Origin: Sipunculus nudus
Lineage: Eukaryota; Annelida; Sipuncula; Golfingiida; Sipunculidae
Direction: 5' to 3'
Length of the DNA stretch: 64,000 bases
Assembly: GCA_026874595.1 (NCBI GenBank)
Contig: CM049307.1
Coordinates: 39,412,862 to 39,476,861, forward strand
Shown: positions 24,925-37,040 of the stretch, in pieces
Layout of the letters: every line of letters starts with the position of its first letter
How positions within the stretch are numbered: the stretch's first letter is position 1
Position numbers and translations under genes: made by a program
The notes under the pieces: generated by a model
Seen by the model: only the letters and a program-made list of their open reading frames with translations
Database searches by the model: none
Told to the model about the DNA's origin: nothing

Positions 24925-25790
24925 AACTCAGCTCATTGTAAGTCAGTTTAGATATGTCGATGACCCTTTTTCTGATATGTCTGTCCGTCCGATCTTCCTT
25001 CACCGTGTATCCGTATAAAGACTCAGGAAGTCCGGATAGTAGTAAAGTATCTCACCATGACCTACTTTTTCCGAGTTATGTATCAAAAATATCGAAAACC
25101 ATCGTCCTTGTGTAATTCCAAATTACGTACTTTTTTCTATACTCTCTGCGTTACGGGATAAAAACACAGGCTTCAGCACCTCTGAAGTTATGACTCTCAA
25201 CAGTAATACTTCATACTAAAGGCCAACTTTTTCAGTAACTACCTGATAAATTGTCTTGGTTTTTCGAGCTGTGAGAATCTGACAGCTAAGGAAAACTTCA
25301 GCCACCGCCTACAATTTATCAATTTTATGTATTTTAATAGCAGTTTTGAGAATGACTTTGCTTTAACCAGGAGGACTCAAAGCCTCTAGGTCGAGAGTTC
25401 AAGTTATATACCGAGTAGTGGTCAGAGTTTTCACGGTCATTCCCTACCAAGGGTGAGCGCTCTGTATGCTCAGTGGGAAGGCTTTGTCCCACAGCCGTGT
25501 ATCACTCACCAGTGAATGCGTCTTCGTTTGTTTTTTTTGTTTTTTTACCCAGTAGTGGGTATGATTACACACCATGGACCCGCATGTGACACCTTATCTG
25601 GGCGAAACCATGATACAAAATAATATGATAAGAACCGAGCTCTGAGATACTTGAATTAAGATAAGACGTACAGCATAAAAGTGGAGACGGTCAACTCCGC
25701 CAAAGTCATTGTAATATATATTTACGTTCTACAGTCTCTAGAAATATGGATGCAGCTGAGCGTCATGACCCATTGGCCCGTACGAAATTG
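24925..25790 (+). repeat. H2-family element, decayed, interrupted by a SINE
   Basis: A decayed head (AACTCAGCTCATTGTAAGTC) and TGTCTGTCCGTCCGATC mark the 5' part. The tail motif CAGCTGAGCGTCATGACCCA lies at about 25756-25775 but lacks the intact second hairpin arm and CTTG. The SINE at 25395 lies between them. Confidence 0.5.
25395..25660 (+). mobile_element. SINE-like element (diverged copy)
   Basis: Aligns with the body of the tRNA-headed element at 61449: TTTTCACGGTCATTCCC, then GGGTGAGCGCTCTGTATGC, GTGGGAAGGCT, CCCACAGCCGTGT, GTGAATGCGTCTTCG and GATACAAAATAA. A decayed box B (AGAGTTCAAGT) precedes it, while the tRNA box A is not recognisable. Confidence 0.6.
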
Positions 25791-27148
25791 CGATTTTCAT
25801 ATTGTGATTTTGTCGTCTTTGATGATATTTTGATCATTTGCAAGACTAAAATTAAGAAGCTGGTTCGATTTTGTGATTTTCTTATGTTTTATCATTGTAT
25901 TCCACTTGTTTTGTTATCCTCAGCCTTTTACTTGTTTCAATGAACCCTTGCATGGTGTTATCACAGAGTTATGTTTCTTTTCAGACTGAAGCGTGTGAAC
26001 GAACTCCTGAGTGGACGAAAAAGAAAAAAGTTTACAGACTGATCCCGTCGTTTCTGGCCTATATGTTGATGACATGATCAGGGTTTATCCTTCGCTGTCC
26101 TACACAGAATCCTAAACAAGCAAATATAAACCATTATGTTTCGATGTCAGGTAACGTTTATGACACAAGCTACATTTTTGTACTCTGTCCTGACGGGGTG
26201 GCTTAGTGTGTCTTTTACAAGTTCTTATGCGTCTTATTTTACCTTGAGGTGGCAGAGATATGTAGCTTTATACACAAACTGCTTGTCGTGTTATTTTGGC
26301 GTGTTCTGGTGTGATGGTCCGCTTCCGACTGGAGCACCGATGCTCAGTTCCTTAATTTACCTCTAGAGGGCAGCACGGAGAATGATTGGGAGGTCATTTT
26401 TATGAGTGCAATATGAACCATCTGCCATGAACCTGTATCCAAGCGTTATAAAAACCACGACCGTCTGGTTCTAGTCCTGTCATATTTATCGTTGAATGAA
26501 TCCGTGTTTATTTTGATTTACTGACAAAGATGTCACAGAGCAAACAGAGTTTAGCTAGGGTTTAATCTTTATGTGGAATATGTATCATCGTATAACCTCA
26601 GAGGTTATAGCAGAACACCGAGACATTGACATATGTTAAACATCTTTTATATGATATCATTGACTTTATTTTTTGAATGGTTGTGGCGTGATTTGCGATT
26701 TTACATGTTGGTTTTCCAGTATTATTCCAATATAATATATACGGGAAGAGGTGCTGTATTTTTGCTGCCATTTCTCCTGTGGGTTTTTACTACAAGGCAT
26801 ATGTATTTATATATTTACAAATGGATAAAAGAGAAGAGAAGAGACGTCGTCATCATCATTGCATCACGTTGTTATTCATCCTTTGCGCCATCTGGGAGCA
26901 ACTAGTAGAACTACTTGAAGAGAGCAGAATTATTTAGGATCATCATTCATAAAGTAGTAGTTCTTCTTGTGGTCACAAGGTGGCGGCATGCTTGGCACAC
27001 TTCTGTGAAGATGACCTGTGGTCTGTTTGTTTGTTGAAATAAAAGGTTCCTCTTCGACTTGTTACGATTTGTTTTATTCCTACACACATGTTCCTATCAA
27101 TATACCGCGTCTCTATTATTCCGTCTTCGTTTATGGACCTTTTTTTAG

Positions 27149-27154
27149 TTTATT
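27149..27154 (-). promoter_or_regulatory. Candidate polyadenylation signal of the glycosyltransferase gene
   Basis: TTTATT on the plus strand gives AATAAA on the minus strand about 175 bases past the stop codon. Another candidate lies at 27073-27078. Which is used cannot be told from sequence alone. Confidence 0.4.
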
Positions 27155-27194
27155 CAAATGGATTGTACAAATACATTTCGTAATTGTTCGTGGC

Positions 27195-27315
27195 ACTCTC
27201 CACCGCTCAGGTGGTGACCTGTAGGGGTGGAGGACATCGGAGAAACCCAGTAGTCAGGCAATCCACTCCTAGCCACGCCCGGGATCGAACCAGCTCAAAT
27301 GTCCGGGCTCCCTTG
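27195..27315 (-). mobile_element. Possible tRNA-derived SINE in the 3' UTR of the glycosyltransferase
   Basis: On the minus strand it contains GGTTCGATCCCGG, a perfect RNA polymerase III box B, followed by a GTGGATTGCCTGACTACTGG block. It lies directly downstream of the stop codon. A convincing box A was not found, so SINE identity is tentative. Confidence 0.4.
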
Positions 27316-27329
27316 ACGAGTGACCATGG

Positions 27330-27778
27330 TTATTTAGAACCATAATAGATATGTCGCATTATTTCCCCTAGTGTACTGTTAGAATCTTTCATTTCCTGTA
27401 CGCTGTTTGGAATGTGACCGCAACTTCTCCAAACATGCACCGCATAGTTCCTACTCCAGTCGTAGTGAGACGCCACGAGTTTGTGGCACTCCATGACGTT
27501 TGGCCGAAAGAAAGATTCTCTTTCGACATTGACATGTTGGGGATATATCTTGTGTAGTTTTACTGGAAGTGCTAAAGAGTGGTAACCATAATTTTTGGGA
27601 TTATAATTACGATAAGCTTCCATCCAGAGGCGAATAAACGGAGCCGCTTGACGCGCCAACAGAATGGCGTTACACCACCTTCCGACGCCAGTGCTACCAC
27701 CTGTCATCTCAAAACACCTCAAAGGATCAAATGATGCCACCGGTAACACGTCCGAATCCACATAGATCCCACCGTAAT
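27330..27778 (-). CDS. DXD glycosyltransferase (GT32-like), exon 2
   Basis: Terminal exon on the minus strand after acceptor TTTGTCTCAG, ending with TAA at 27332-27330. The junction completes an Asp codon (G|AT) and gives DYGGIYVDSDV, the GGxYxDxD signature of the Gly_transf_sug/GT32 fold. Its DxD coordinates the metal and nucleotide-sugar. Further family marks follow: RWCNAILLARQAAPFIRLW and the YGYHSLALPVKL segment. There is an N-glycosylation sequon NST near the C-terminus. The donor sugar and acceptor cannot be told from sequence. Relatives include alpha-1,4-N-acetylglucosaminyl/galactosyl transferases, and such genes are often expanded in invertebrates. Confidence 0.88.
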
Positions 27779-28673
27779 CTGAGACAAAGAAAAGGAGAAT
27801 CATGTTTTACTAATTATAGATATATAATAATAATGCATTCCTTTTTACCTCTAAGAGTTTTTATTTGAAGCAAAGTAGAAAGAGAGTTAAAATTGAATGT
27901 TAAAAAAACAACATATTTAATTCTCTACCGAAAAATATTTGAAAATAAATAGTCAGCCCAAGTCCAAATCAACACATCCTCCTTGTTCTTTTGGATTCTT
28001 TAAAATTTTGAGCGCGTCCTATTTCCGTTTTCAAATTCCCGCAATCATTCGAGGATCCAAGACGCAGTTTACTTGAATTGGTGTAGGGTTTGAGAGGGGA
28101 AATTTTCCAGTTTTCAAGACAATATGAAACAGTTCATGCGGGGGGTAATAGCATAAAAGTAAAATAAAGAAAAATATAATAAATCGCAATTTGAATCGTT
28201 GGTATGAATATGGCCCATGTGTCTCTGGGTGACAGCACCTTGGACACTGTAGATCTGGTAAACGTTTTGTCTTATCTATGGGAAAACCCACATAATCTAT
28301 AGGCGCCAGTTGACAGAGATGAAGGAAACAATTTTATATTTAAAAGGTAACGCTATACGTCATGGTGACTTATCACACTACAACAGCCAGAATGTATCAT
28401 ACCTGAAGTCGTGGCAAGCTTGGGTCCTTTTACTCGGTGGGTATCATAGTTAAGACAGGCGGAGATGGTAAGACAAATATAGGTGTCGCTCTTGGAACTT
28501 TCTGACCGCCTCATACCACACGCATTTCTCAGAACCTGGCTAAGTTCTGTTGATGCCATTCAACAGCTAATTTTATAACCAAATCGGTGAAACTTAAAGG
28601 ATTATGTGACATTAACTAAACCTGTAAGCAGATGGAGAACAATGGATTCTTCCGTGTGCAATTTTTTTCTTAC
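27779..28673 (-). other. Intron of the glycosyltransferase gene
   Basis: 895 bases with GT at the 28673 side and AG at 27780-27779. It contains two short open frames on the minus strand without splice or family support. The DNA looks unique and AT-rich. Confidence 0.8.
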
Positions 28674-29415
28674 CTGAGAGTATCTGAAGCCTGTAGATGT
28701 CGGACACGTGTTGAATGTATATAATTTCGTGACCCATATAATGTGTTAGTACCGGGACTCTGACGTGGTATAAATTAGAAACTCTCGCGAGAGTTTCCGT
28801 CCACCAGTGACCGGAAGGGATTACATCCCCATGCATAAGAATATAATCCGGTTTAATGTATCGTTCTATTCCTAAGAAGGAGATAAAGTTTAGAAATGAC
28901 AACTCCGTTTTCTTAAACCACACAACATGAACAATGTTAGGAACGGGGTTTTTGCATCCAGGTTCCGAAACGGTCTTTTTCCGGACTTTCATAAAAGAGA
29001 GTAAAACAGGTTCGGTGCCGCTATATGCCTTCACATTTTCAGGAAACCTTAAAGGTTCACCAGTTTGCGCATAAACCATATCCCGTGTGAGATCCCAAAA
29101 GTGAGAGGGTTTACCAAGGCATTGTGCAATTATGTCTCCGTTCCGTGTTTTATACGTTGCGGTGCTTAGTCTGTGCTCATCATGTGTATAGTTCCGTCTG
29201 AGGCAGGTTTTGGCTATTTCCAGATGACCTCCTGCACCAGGGCAGGCTCTTTCAATCTTCATCCTTAAATCGTCCAGATATTCTTCAGCGCTCTTCTGAC
29301 TGTGGGAACCAGTGAGACCAAAATCAGATGATATGCCGATATAAACAACAAAAAGACAGATGCTCACAATCTGCAAGAATATGAAAAATCCCTGCGCCTC
29401 CAAACGTGTTGTCAT
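28674..29415 (-). CDS. DXD glycosyltransferase (GT32-like), exon 1
   Basis: Begins at the ATG at 29415-29413 and ends at donor CTCAG|GTAAG with one base of the next codon. From this start the protein is 396 residues, with MTTRLEAQG followed by a membrane anchor at about 9-28 (FFIFLQIVSICLFVVYIGI), the type II topology expected for a Golgi enzyme. An upstream in-frame ATG at 29556 would add 47 basic and hydrophobic residues and would bury the anchor, so it is less likely. Later features are PNIVHVVWF, HGDVIPSGHWW and the HVSDIYRLQIL helix that precedes the catalytic GG-DxD segment in exon 2. One sequon NYT lies in the stem. The gene is antisense to its neighbours. Confidence 0.85.
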
Positions 29416-30156
29416 GTTTCTTAAAAACAGCCTTTTTGAGAACTCCCATGAAAAAAAAATTATTATAAAATTATAAACCAGATACCATTTGAGCGTGCAT
29501 GTTTGATGCCGATAGTCTTTATGGCGGCGTGTCTTCTTATTCCGAACATTATACATGTATGCTTTTTATAGTGAGGCAAAGGTTGTTTTTATGAGGTTCC
29601 ATTTTATGAATACATTAATGTATATAAGTAAAGGGGTCCGATGATAAAATAATAGTTATTGTCCACTCCGACTATTAGCCATAAGGTGCTTAACACAAAG
29701 ATGGCTGCCACACCTCAGTCATGGCGGTATCCAAATGGCCCGTCCCTCGTATAGATATGAACACAAAGAAAAGGAGATACCATTAGCGTGTTGAAAGCAG
29801 AGTCTGCTATGTACTGCATATATATGAGGCATAAAAACACCTCGACTGTCTTTGATCTGCTTCGTTCCTACTTTTTCTTATTTGTAAACTTTTCAGGTTG
29901 GGTCTCCATTAATTAGGTTTCTTTTGATGAAGACGCATATTATACTGAAATATCATCTTTCCTTTTGACATTTTGGATTTGGAAAATGGAAACATTCTTT
30001 TGAAATATTGCATTCAAATGTTTGAGTGCCACAGTTTTTCCTTTGAAAGTTTATTAAGAATGTAATAAATGGTTATACTATTTTTTTTTTAAATTCTAAA
30101 ATAAGAAAAATATATATCATTTTTGAAAGACATGGGAAATAAGTCGATGGGTTTTT
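29416..30156 (-). other. Upstream region of the glycosyltransferase
   Basis: Contains the alternative upstream ATG (29556) and at about 29700-29725 AAGATGGCTGCCAC and CATGGCGG, which resemble YY1-type AAGATGGC sites often found near start sites. This could be promoter or 5' UTR. No other coding sequence is seen. Confidence 0.35.
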
Positions 30157-33100
30157 AGCTCAGCTGACTTTCAGTCATGCTGAGCTATAGCGATCACTCT
30201 TTGTCCGTCGTCCGTCTGTCCGTCTGTCCATCTGTCCGTTAACCTGGCACAAATCGTAACCGCTGGACTTAGAATCTTGTAACTTTACATTCTGAGAGGT
30301 CAATGAAAAATCTTCTTGGAAACCAGAAAATAGGTCTCTGTTACCCATATCCTTCGAGCTATGGGGCCCCAAAGTACCCCCCCCCCCCCAGAAAAGTAAA
30401 AAATTTCATACAAAAACTTCAATATCTCATTAACTACTTGACTGATGGTCATGATTTTTGGCATACATATTGATCATGAGATGTTCCATCAGTTCCTGAG
30501 GACTGGTGGCGCCACCTGTATTTTTCGATTTTTTACGAATTTTTTTTCTCTATTTTGATACCTTTAAAAATGTGAACATCTGTTAACAAAGCACAAATCG
30601 TAACGACTGGACCTAGAATCTTCATTCTCGACACACTGAGAGACCTATGGAAAGTCTCCATGGAAACCAGAAATTAGATCTCTGTTACCCATATTCTTTG
30701 AGCTATGGGGCCCCAAAGTACCCCCCAGAAAAGTAAAAAATTTCATACAAAAACTTCAATATCTCATTAACTACTTGACTGATGGTCTTGATTTGTGGCA
30801 TAACTATTGATCATGAGATGTGTCATCATTTCCTGCAGACTGGTGGCGCCACCTGTATTGTTGGATTTTTTATGAATTTTTTTTCTCTATTTTTGAGACC
30901 TTTAAGGATGCTGTCATCTGTTAGCGTGGCACAAATCGTAACGACTGCACCTAGAATCTTCATTCTTGACACACTGAGAGACTTATGAAAAGTCTCCGTG
31001 GAAACCAGAAATTAGGTCTCTGTTACCCATATCCATTGTGATATGGGGCCCCAAAGTACCCCCCAGAGTAGTCAAAAATTTCATACAAAAACTTCAATAT
31101 CTCAATAACTACATCACTGATGGTCATGATTTTTGGGATACATATTGATCAAGAGGTGTTTCATCAGTTCTTGCAGACTGGTGGCACAACCTGTATTTGT
31201 TCAGGGTTTTTTTTTACGATTTTTTCCTCTATTTTTGAGACCTTTAAGGATGCTGTCATCTGTTAGCGTGGCACAAATCGTAACGACTGGACCTAGAATC
31301 TTCATTCTCGATACACTGAGAGACCTATGAAAAGTGTCTATGGGAACCAGAAAATTAGGTCTCTGTTGCACATATCCTTTGAGCAATGGGGCCCCAAAGT
31401 ACCCCCCAGAGTAGTCAAAAATTTCATACAAAATCTTCAATATCTCAATAACTACAACACTGATGGTCATGATTTTCGGCATACATATTGATCATGAGCT
31501 GTTCCATCGCTTTCTGCAGACTTGGTGCGCCACCTCTATTTTTTTCAAATTTTTACGAATTTTTTTTCTCTTTTTTTGAGACCTTTAAAGATGTGGTTAT
31601 CTGTCAACAGGGTACAAATTGCAACAACTGGACCTAGAAACTTCATTCTTGTCATGCAAGGAGGCCCATGAAGAGTGCCTGTGGAAACTTGAAATTAGGT
31701 CTCTGTTACCCATATCCTTCAAGCTATAGGACTCTGAAGTATCCCTCAGAATAATGGACAATTTATGATACAAAATCTGAAGTATCTGAACAACTAATGC
31801 GGAGATCACCATGATTCTTTGCATGGATATTGACCATTAAGTGTTTTTATTAGTTTCTGCAGACTGGTGGAGCCACCTGTTTTTTTGTATCCTCCAAAAC
31901 AAAGTTTTGCAGATACTATGTTTTTGACCGGGTTCCTCCGCCGCCGCCACGTTTGTTTCCAGAGAGCTCCTCTGAGAAAAATGGACCGATTTTTCCGAAA
32001 CTTACACCAATTATCTAGTCACATGTGAACTAGTGCCTAACCAATTTGTGTTGATCTCTGACCTTTCCCCTCTATCCAGCGTCCATTTGTGCATCTGTTT
32101 CCACACATAAACCCTCATATCTCGGGAACCGATTGACCAATCAGGAAATAAAATTTATACAAATGTAGCCCTTGGATTGCTTTATAACATACACAAAAAT
32201 GGTGGCGCCACCTATAACCATGTTTGCACAGTGTCCATCTGTTCATCTGCCTTGGGTTAAAATCACTTATATCTCTGCAGTGAATTGACTAATTCACCTG
32301 AAATTCGGCATGCATATACATCCAGGATAGCTTTCTTGATTTTATGACAGATGGCACCACCTACATTCACGTTCAAGCTGATCACATCCAAGCTCATATC
32401 TCAGGAACAGTTTGACCGATTGGGCCAAAATTTTGCATGTGTATAGATATCACATAGCTTTTTATCATACGCAAAACTGGTGGCGCCACCTGCAACCATT
32501 TTTGCACAGCGTCTGTCTGTTTTCTGCCGTGGGATAATGTCACTCATATCTCGGCAGTGGTTTGACATATCTGCCTAGAATTTTGCAGTTTTATACATCC
32601 TGGATAGCTTTCTTGATTTTATGACAGGTGGCGCCACCTACATTCTAGTTTACACTGCAGACATCCGAGCTCATATCTCGGGAACCGTTTGAACGATTGG
32701 GCCAAAATTTTTCATGTGTATAGATCTCACATAGGTCAACTGGAGGGGCCACCTGTAACCATTTTTGCACAGCGTCTGTCTGTTTGTCTGCCGTTGGCTA
32801 AAATCACTCATACACATGTAGTGGTTTGACTTTTCTGCCTAAAATTTTGCATATGTATACAACTTGGACATCTTTCTGGATTTGCGGTAGGTGGCACAAC
32901 CTACATACACATTTAGGCTGCAGACATCCATGCTAATATACAACATACCTCACTCTATTTCCCCTTGCCACTCAATCCATGCCTCACTTCAACCGTTCCA
33001 CTCTGATTTTGGCGGATACACGTGATCACTTGTCGGCTACCCGTATTCTAGTTTTTAAAGTTTACACATTTTTTCTCTATTTTTGAGATATATAAATAAA

Positions 33101-33233
33101 GACTAAATCTTGGCCTGTTGGTTAATCTGTTTGATGCTTCAGTTGAATGGGTAATACTACCATTCTGATGATAAAATTTCCTTTAGCGAATCTCTTCCCT
33201 GTCAGCTGAGCGACATGACCCATGGGTCACTTG
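30157..33233 (+). mobile_element. Helentron-like family H2, full-length copy
   Basis: Head AGCTCAGCTGACTTTCAGTC followed by ATGCTGAGCT is a hairpin. Then come TATAGCGATCACTC and GTCCGTCGTCCGTC. The tail CAGCTGAGC at about 33203 is the inverse of the head, followed by the perfect 14-base palindrome TGACCCATGGGTCA (33216-33229) and CTTG before T. The core has five units of about 340 bp (GGCACAAATCG-type starts near 30245, 30590, 30929, 31269, 31610). A second, different tandem block of about 300 bp per unit follows at 31.95-32.95 kb. Perfect GGTGGCGCCACC palindromes occur at 30505, 30842, 32201, 32481 and 32627. No coding capacity. Confidence 0.8.
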
Positions 33234-33360
33234 TTTTATATGTGATTCTATACTGATTGATCTAACCTGAATATAAAGGTCGTATATTAGCGGTGCCACT
33301 TCGTTCTCTCCCTTTAGATAACAGTACTCATAAAATTTAAGTTGAACCGTAACCACTAAA

Positions 33361-33576
33361 CCCGAAGCGGATCCAGGAGGAGGGAGGGTCATCGAGAACA
33401 AGACATGCACCCCGCCTTTCCAGCCGCGGCAACATTTTTAAGGGTTTCAGGCCATATCTTTGCGGCCTGGACACCCCTTTTCCAGTCCTGGGGACCTTTT
33501 TTTTATTATTATTTTTTTGTCTTGATTCCTCCAGGGCTGGACCCCTCCTTTTCCTTAATCCTGGATCCGCCCCTGT
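33361..33576 (+). mobile_element. Small inverted-repeat element (GCGGATCCAGG ends)
   Basis: Left end AGCGGATCCAGGAGG and right end CCTGGATCCGCCCCTG are inverse to each other over about 12 to 14 bases, 200 bp apart. The inside is GC-rich with poly-T. Ends of this GGGCGGATCCAGG form are common in metazoan MITEs. Target duplication is not clear. Confidence 0.5.
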
Positions 33577-34038
33577 AAAAAGAGCGACACAATGATGATG
33601 TCATAGCAAGTTATATATACCAGAAAAGTCATGTTTACTTTGTTCTATACTCGGATTTATCATAAATTAATTTTGCACGTCGTGTAGTCCCATGTATTTT
33701 CATGTATGGCACACACCGAAATAATAAACACGCATTGGTATTTTATTATCTATATATAAAGATAAAGAGATGATAATTATTTTATTCTGACACAATTACT
33801 ATATATATTAATTTTTAATTTACACACGCGTACGACCGTCCGCATTTATACGTATAAGTCCACTTACACGATAATGATTGCAATTTAATAAATGGAACCT
33901 GACAAATACAGTCCACACCCTCCCCACTGCGCAGCCGACAATGCTTTAACTGATATCACTAAATGTCAACTGCCTAGATGTGTTACATTCTAGACCTAGT
34001 AGCTATTTATTTATTTGAACTTTTGTTGTACAAAATAT

Positions 34039-34089
<51 letters not shown>

Positions 34090-34094
<5 letters not shown>

Positions 34095-35391
34095 AAAACT
34101 GGGCTAACGGACACCTCACTAAGGCGGACAACTAGCTATAACGGACAATATATTTAAGTCTCTTCAAAATTCCCTTTTTGTTATGTATAAGCGGAACCTC
34201 TATAAGGCGGACACCTCACTACTGCGGACAACGGACAGCGGATTGCAACTCAAACTAACATTCTAAGAGTAAATGAACCTGACAAATACGGACACGATAC
34301 GCCATCTCCGACGGACACTGATCACTCGCCCCGGAAAACATCAAAGGCCACTGTTACTGTTGTTCCCGGGACTGGAACATAAAGGATTGAGCAATCCCCA
34401 GTTGTAACCTTAATGCGTGTAGGTGTTCAAGTCACGGTGTGATGTGCTCATAGGATAAACAAAGCAAGGGTGAAGCGGTAAACATCCTGTCACTTTATTT
34501 TACGGTAGATCATTCACACGTTGCGAAGTTGCATATTATTTGTTCGACCGCGGGGTCATTAAAATGATTAAACGACTGCCGATTACCCGTGCCTCCCCGA
34601 TTTCACCACGCAATATCTTACTATAAACTAGTCACTTTGTTGTAGCAGGCTGTTTGATATAAATTAATTAGTTTTGCTCAATATACTCAAACTGATCTGC
34701 TCAGTGTCAACCATGTGCTCGCTCTGTAGTTACGCGTACCGTGCCGACGTGCACAAGCTCGTCGGGGTTCGTTTTATCTCCGGTGCCATCAACATCAAAG
34801 CAAATCAAACCAAACAACCATCATCAAAAAAAGATTATTTAAGGCTAAAGCTACATTCACCTATAAAAAAATAATGTTCCCAAGTTCGTAGCCATTACAA
34901 TCTTCGCATTATCAACGTCGTCATTTTTTTTTAGATTATCGCATTTGGGCAGCTGAACAGGATAGTTTAGACAATGCCGCCAGGTGACACCACGCATACT
35001 TCTGGCGGGCGCTTACGCTATCTGAAAAAGTCGAGCTTATTGGACCGAGTGAATCCGCGAAAAAGAGCGACCGCGCCCTTGCAGCAGAATTTATGAACAT
35101 TGTTTTACGGATGATTTTATAGACCCTTCTCCTCATATGGTTTACTACTCGAGATAAGTAAAAATAATCACATTTTGTATATGACTATTGAATGCATGAT
35201 GTGTGCATGATAAGTTGTATATGTACATGAAACCTGATATAATACAATAAACACGTTCTTGCAGCTGTTCTTTGTCTTTATTTATAATCCCTCAGTTATC
35301 AACCAAGGTCAACCTGCCTAATAAGGACACCTCACTATTAAGGACAAAATGAATGAGTCCCTTGACTGTCCGCTTTAGACAGGTTTCACTG
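34090..35391 (+). mobile_element. Pogo/Tigger-like non-autonomous element
   Basis: The right end, read inverted, is CAGTGAAACCTGTCTAAAGC then GGACAGTCAAGGGACTC. The left end is a diverged form (AGGGAAAACTGGGCTAACGG then ACACCTCACTAAGGCGGAC). The GGACACCTCACTA blocks repeat within both ends. TA lies on both sides, as for pogo-type elements, but the left side is in a TA microsatellite. About 1.3 kb without transposase. Confidence 0.65.
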
Positions 35392-35546
35392 TATATAATA
35401 TTCATGACATATATGACACTGAGATATAGTGTGGTCTGGTTATATATACTCAACCATACATTAAGGTAATGCTCAGGACTGGTTAAATTCCTGAAAATTG
35501 ATGTTTTTGCAATAAAAGGTGTACTTAATATTCAAATTAAATTAAG

Positions 35547-35736
35547 AAGCTTATAAATTGAAACATGTTCCTTCAAAACAAAGTTTAAATTTATCAAATT
35601 GTAGAAAATCTCCTTAGCTTTCAGAAAATGTATACCTTAAAAAGCTTATTAATTGAAACATGTTCCTCGAAAACAAAGTTTATATTTATCAAAATGTAGA
35701 AAATCTCCTTAGCTTTCAGAAAATGTATACTGTAAT
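35547..35736 (+). repeat. 95-bp tandem duplication
   Basis: Two copies starting AAGCTTA at 35547 and 35642, sharing ATTGAAACATGTTCC and CTCCTTAGCTTTCAGAAAAT followed by GTATAC, with few differences. A recent local duplication inside the outer element. Confidence 0.85.
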
Positions 35737-36647
35737 GGGTCCTAAGGCATTAAATTGTTCAATGCAAAGGAAAATCTGAAACAAAGTCGGTTCATGTGGG
35801 GGGACCATTCCTGCTTCCTTTAATCAGAATGGACAATTTTTATATTTGCGGCCACCATGGACACCTGCATAAGTGTGCAAGGGATGTATATTTTATTTTA
35901 GGGTTAAATGACTCATTAGAACACCGCTTCTTTGATCCAGCAATGGTTTTAGAATCCCATTTCCACAATTTGACATGATGGGACTTTTGTTACAGATTTA
36001 ACTTTGTCTCCAAATCACAAAAAGAGGGAAATTCATCCCCAACAGAGATTTTGACTGCCATGGTGCTGACAAGCCACTATTAACTATCCTTGATTTTAAC
36101 CCTTTATTCTATGTGAAGCCCTAAAGACCAACATATATTCAGTATCTACTCACTCACTACTCACCAGGAACTCAGAATCTGCTCTCTACCCACTAGTGGT
36201 ATTAACTTATGAAATCATTGGTGTACCTGATTGCCAAACCATTAAGCTAATAAATACCCACAATAACATCAGTGGATCATAAAAAGGGGTCTAGTGCAAA
36301 ACAAACAATAAAATGTGTACACTGCATTATAATCACTTGACCTGGTCAGTCAATGAAATGCAAATACATGCTTTTGAGATACATGTAGTGTTGGTGTTTG
36401 TATTCTAGTGCATAAGAATTAAATTTTTACTGTATTTTAATATTTTAATTACATGAAATGTGATTCTGCATTTAGTGTTTTCATTTTCCTAGTTGAAAAT
36501 CCAACCCTGTTACCTTTTTTTTTCTTAATTCAGCAACATTTTACTCACTATTACTAGTAGGTGTAGAATGTCTGACACCTAGGCAGTAGACACTTATTGA
36601 TATCAGTTAAAGCATTGTCGGCTGCGCAGTGGATGGAGTGTGGACTG

Positions 36648-37040
36648 TCTAGGAATGTCGGCTGCTTAGACACTTCCTTTGATAATAGTCATTATTTACA
36701 TATTATAAGACGAATATATACTGCCATCTGGGGTCGATATCACGAATTAGATTCTGTTATGATATGAAGTTCTTTTATAGTTTAAATAACAAGCGTTTGT
36801 CTAACTTGCCTTGTCACATAGAATATGTATTAAAATATGCATCAAATATATCGGATCAGCTTAAATTAGACGTGAGCATTTTGACTGTAAGTAGTTAATA
36901 TTCAGCTCAAGACGTGTATAAAAGAAAAAAAGTGGTCAGTGGTGATGTAAAGTGCTGCCATCTGGCGTCGTGCGCGTCACTTCCGGCAACAAAGGCAATG
37001 CGGTGATGGATTGACAGCAGTGTAAACACATCAACACAAA
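36648..37040 (+). promoter_or_regulatory. Putative promoter / 5' UTR of FAM234 gene
   Basis: The last 100 bases before the ATG are CpG-richer. They contain an ETS/GABP-type site CACTTCCGG at 36978-36986, 55 bases before the start codon. A GCCATCTGG motif occurs twice (about 36723 and 36957). There is no TATA box. This fits a broad, housekeeping-type promoter. Function is inferred. Confidence 0.45.

Larger units (their letters stand above)
19798..27148. other. Stretch between PDZ exon 3 and the glycosyltransferase
   Basis: Apart from the listed Helentron-like element, repeat fragments, SINE and one candidate exon, this is AT-rich DNA without recognisable genes. Open frames around 26.1-26.9 kb are hydrophobic and low in complexity, lack splice support, and are not called. 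Confidence 0.5.
33909..36647 (+). mobile_element. Outer inverted-repeat element with nested pogo-like insertion
   Basis: About 100 bp at 33909-34010 (CAGTCCACAC, then CCACTGCGCAGCCGACAATG, then CTTTAACTGATATCA) recurs inverted at 36547-36647 with roughly four-fifths identity. Ends are CAG...CTG. TA flanks the left end, while the right flank is TC, so the target site is degenerate. The span encloses the 34090-35391 element and a 95-bp tandem duplication. No transposase ORF is visible. Confidence 0.6.

Noticed and set aside
28353-28559. 68-codon minus-strand frame inside the glycosyltransferase intron
   Set aside because: The exons on both sides join perfectly at the catalytic motif without it, and its phase and content do not fit an inserted exon.
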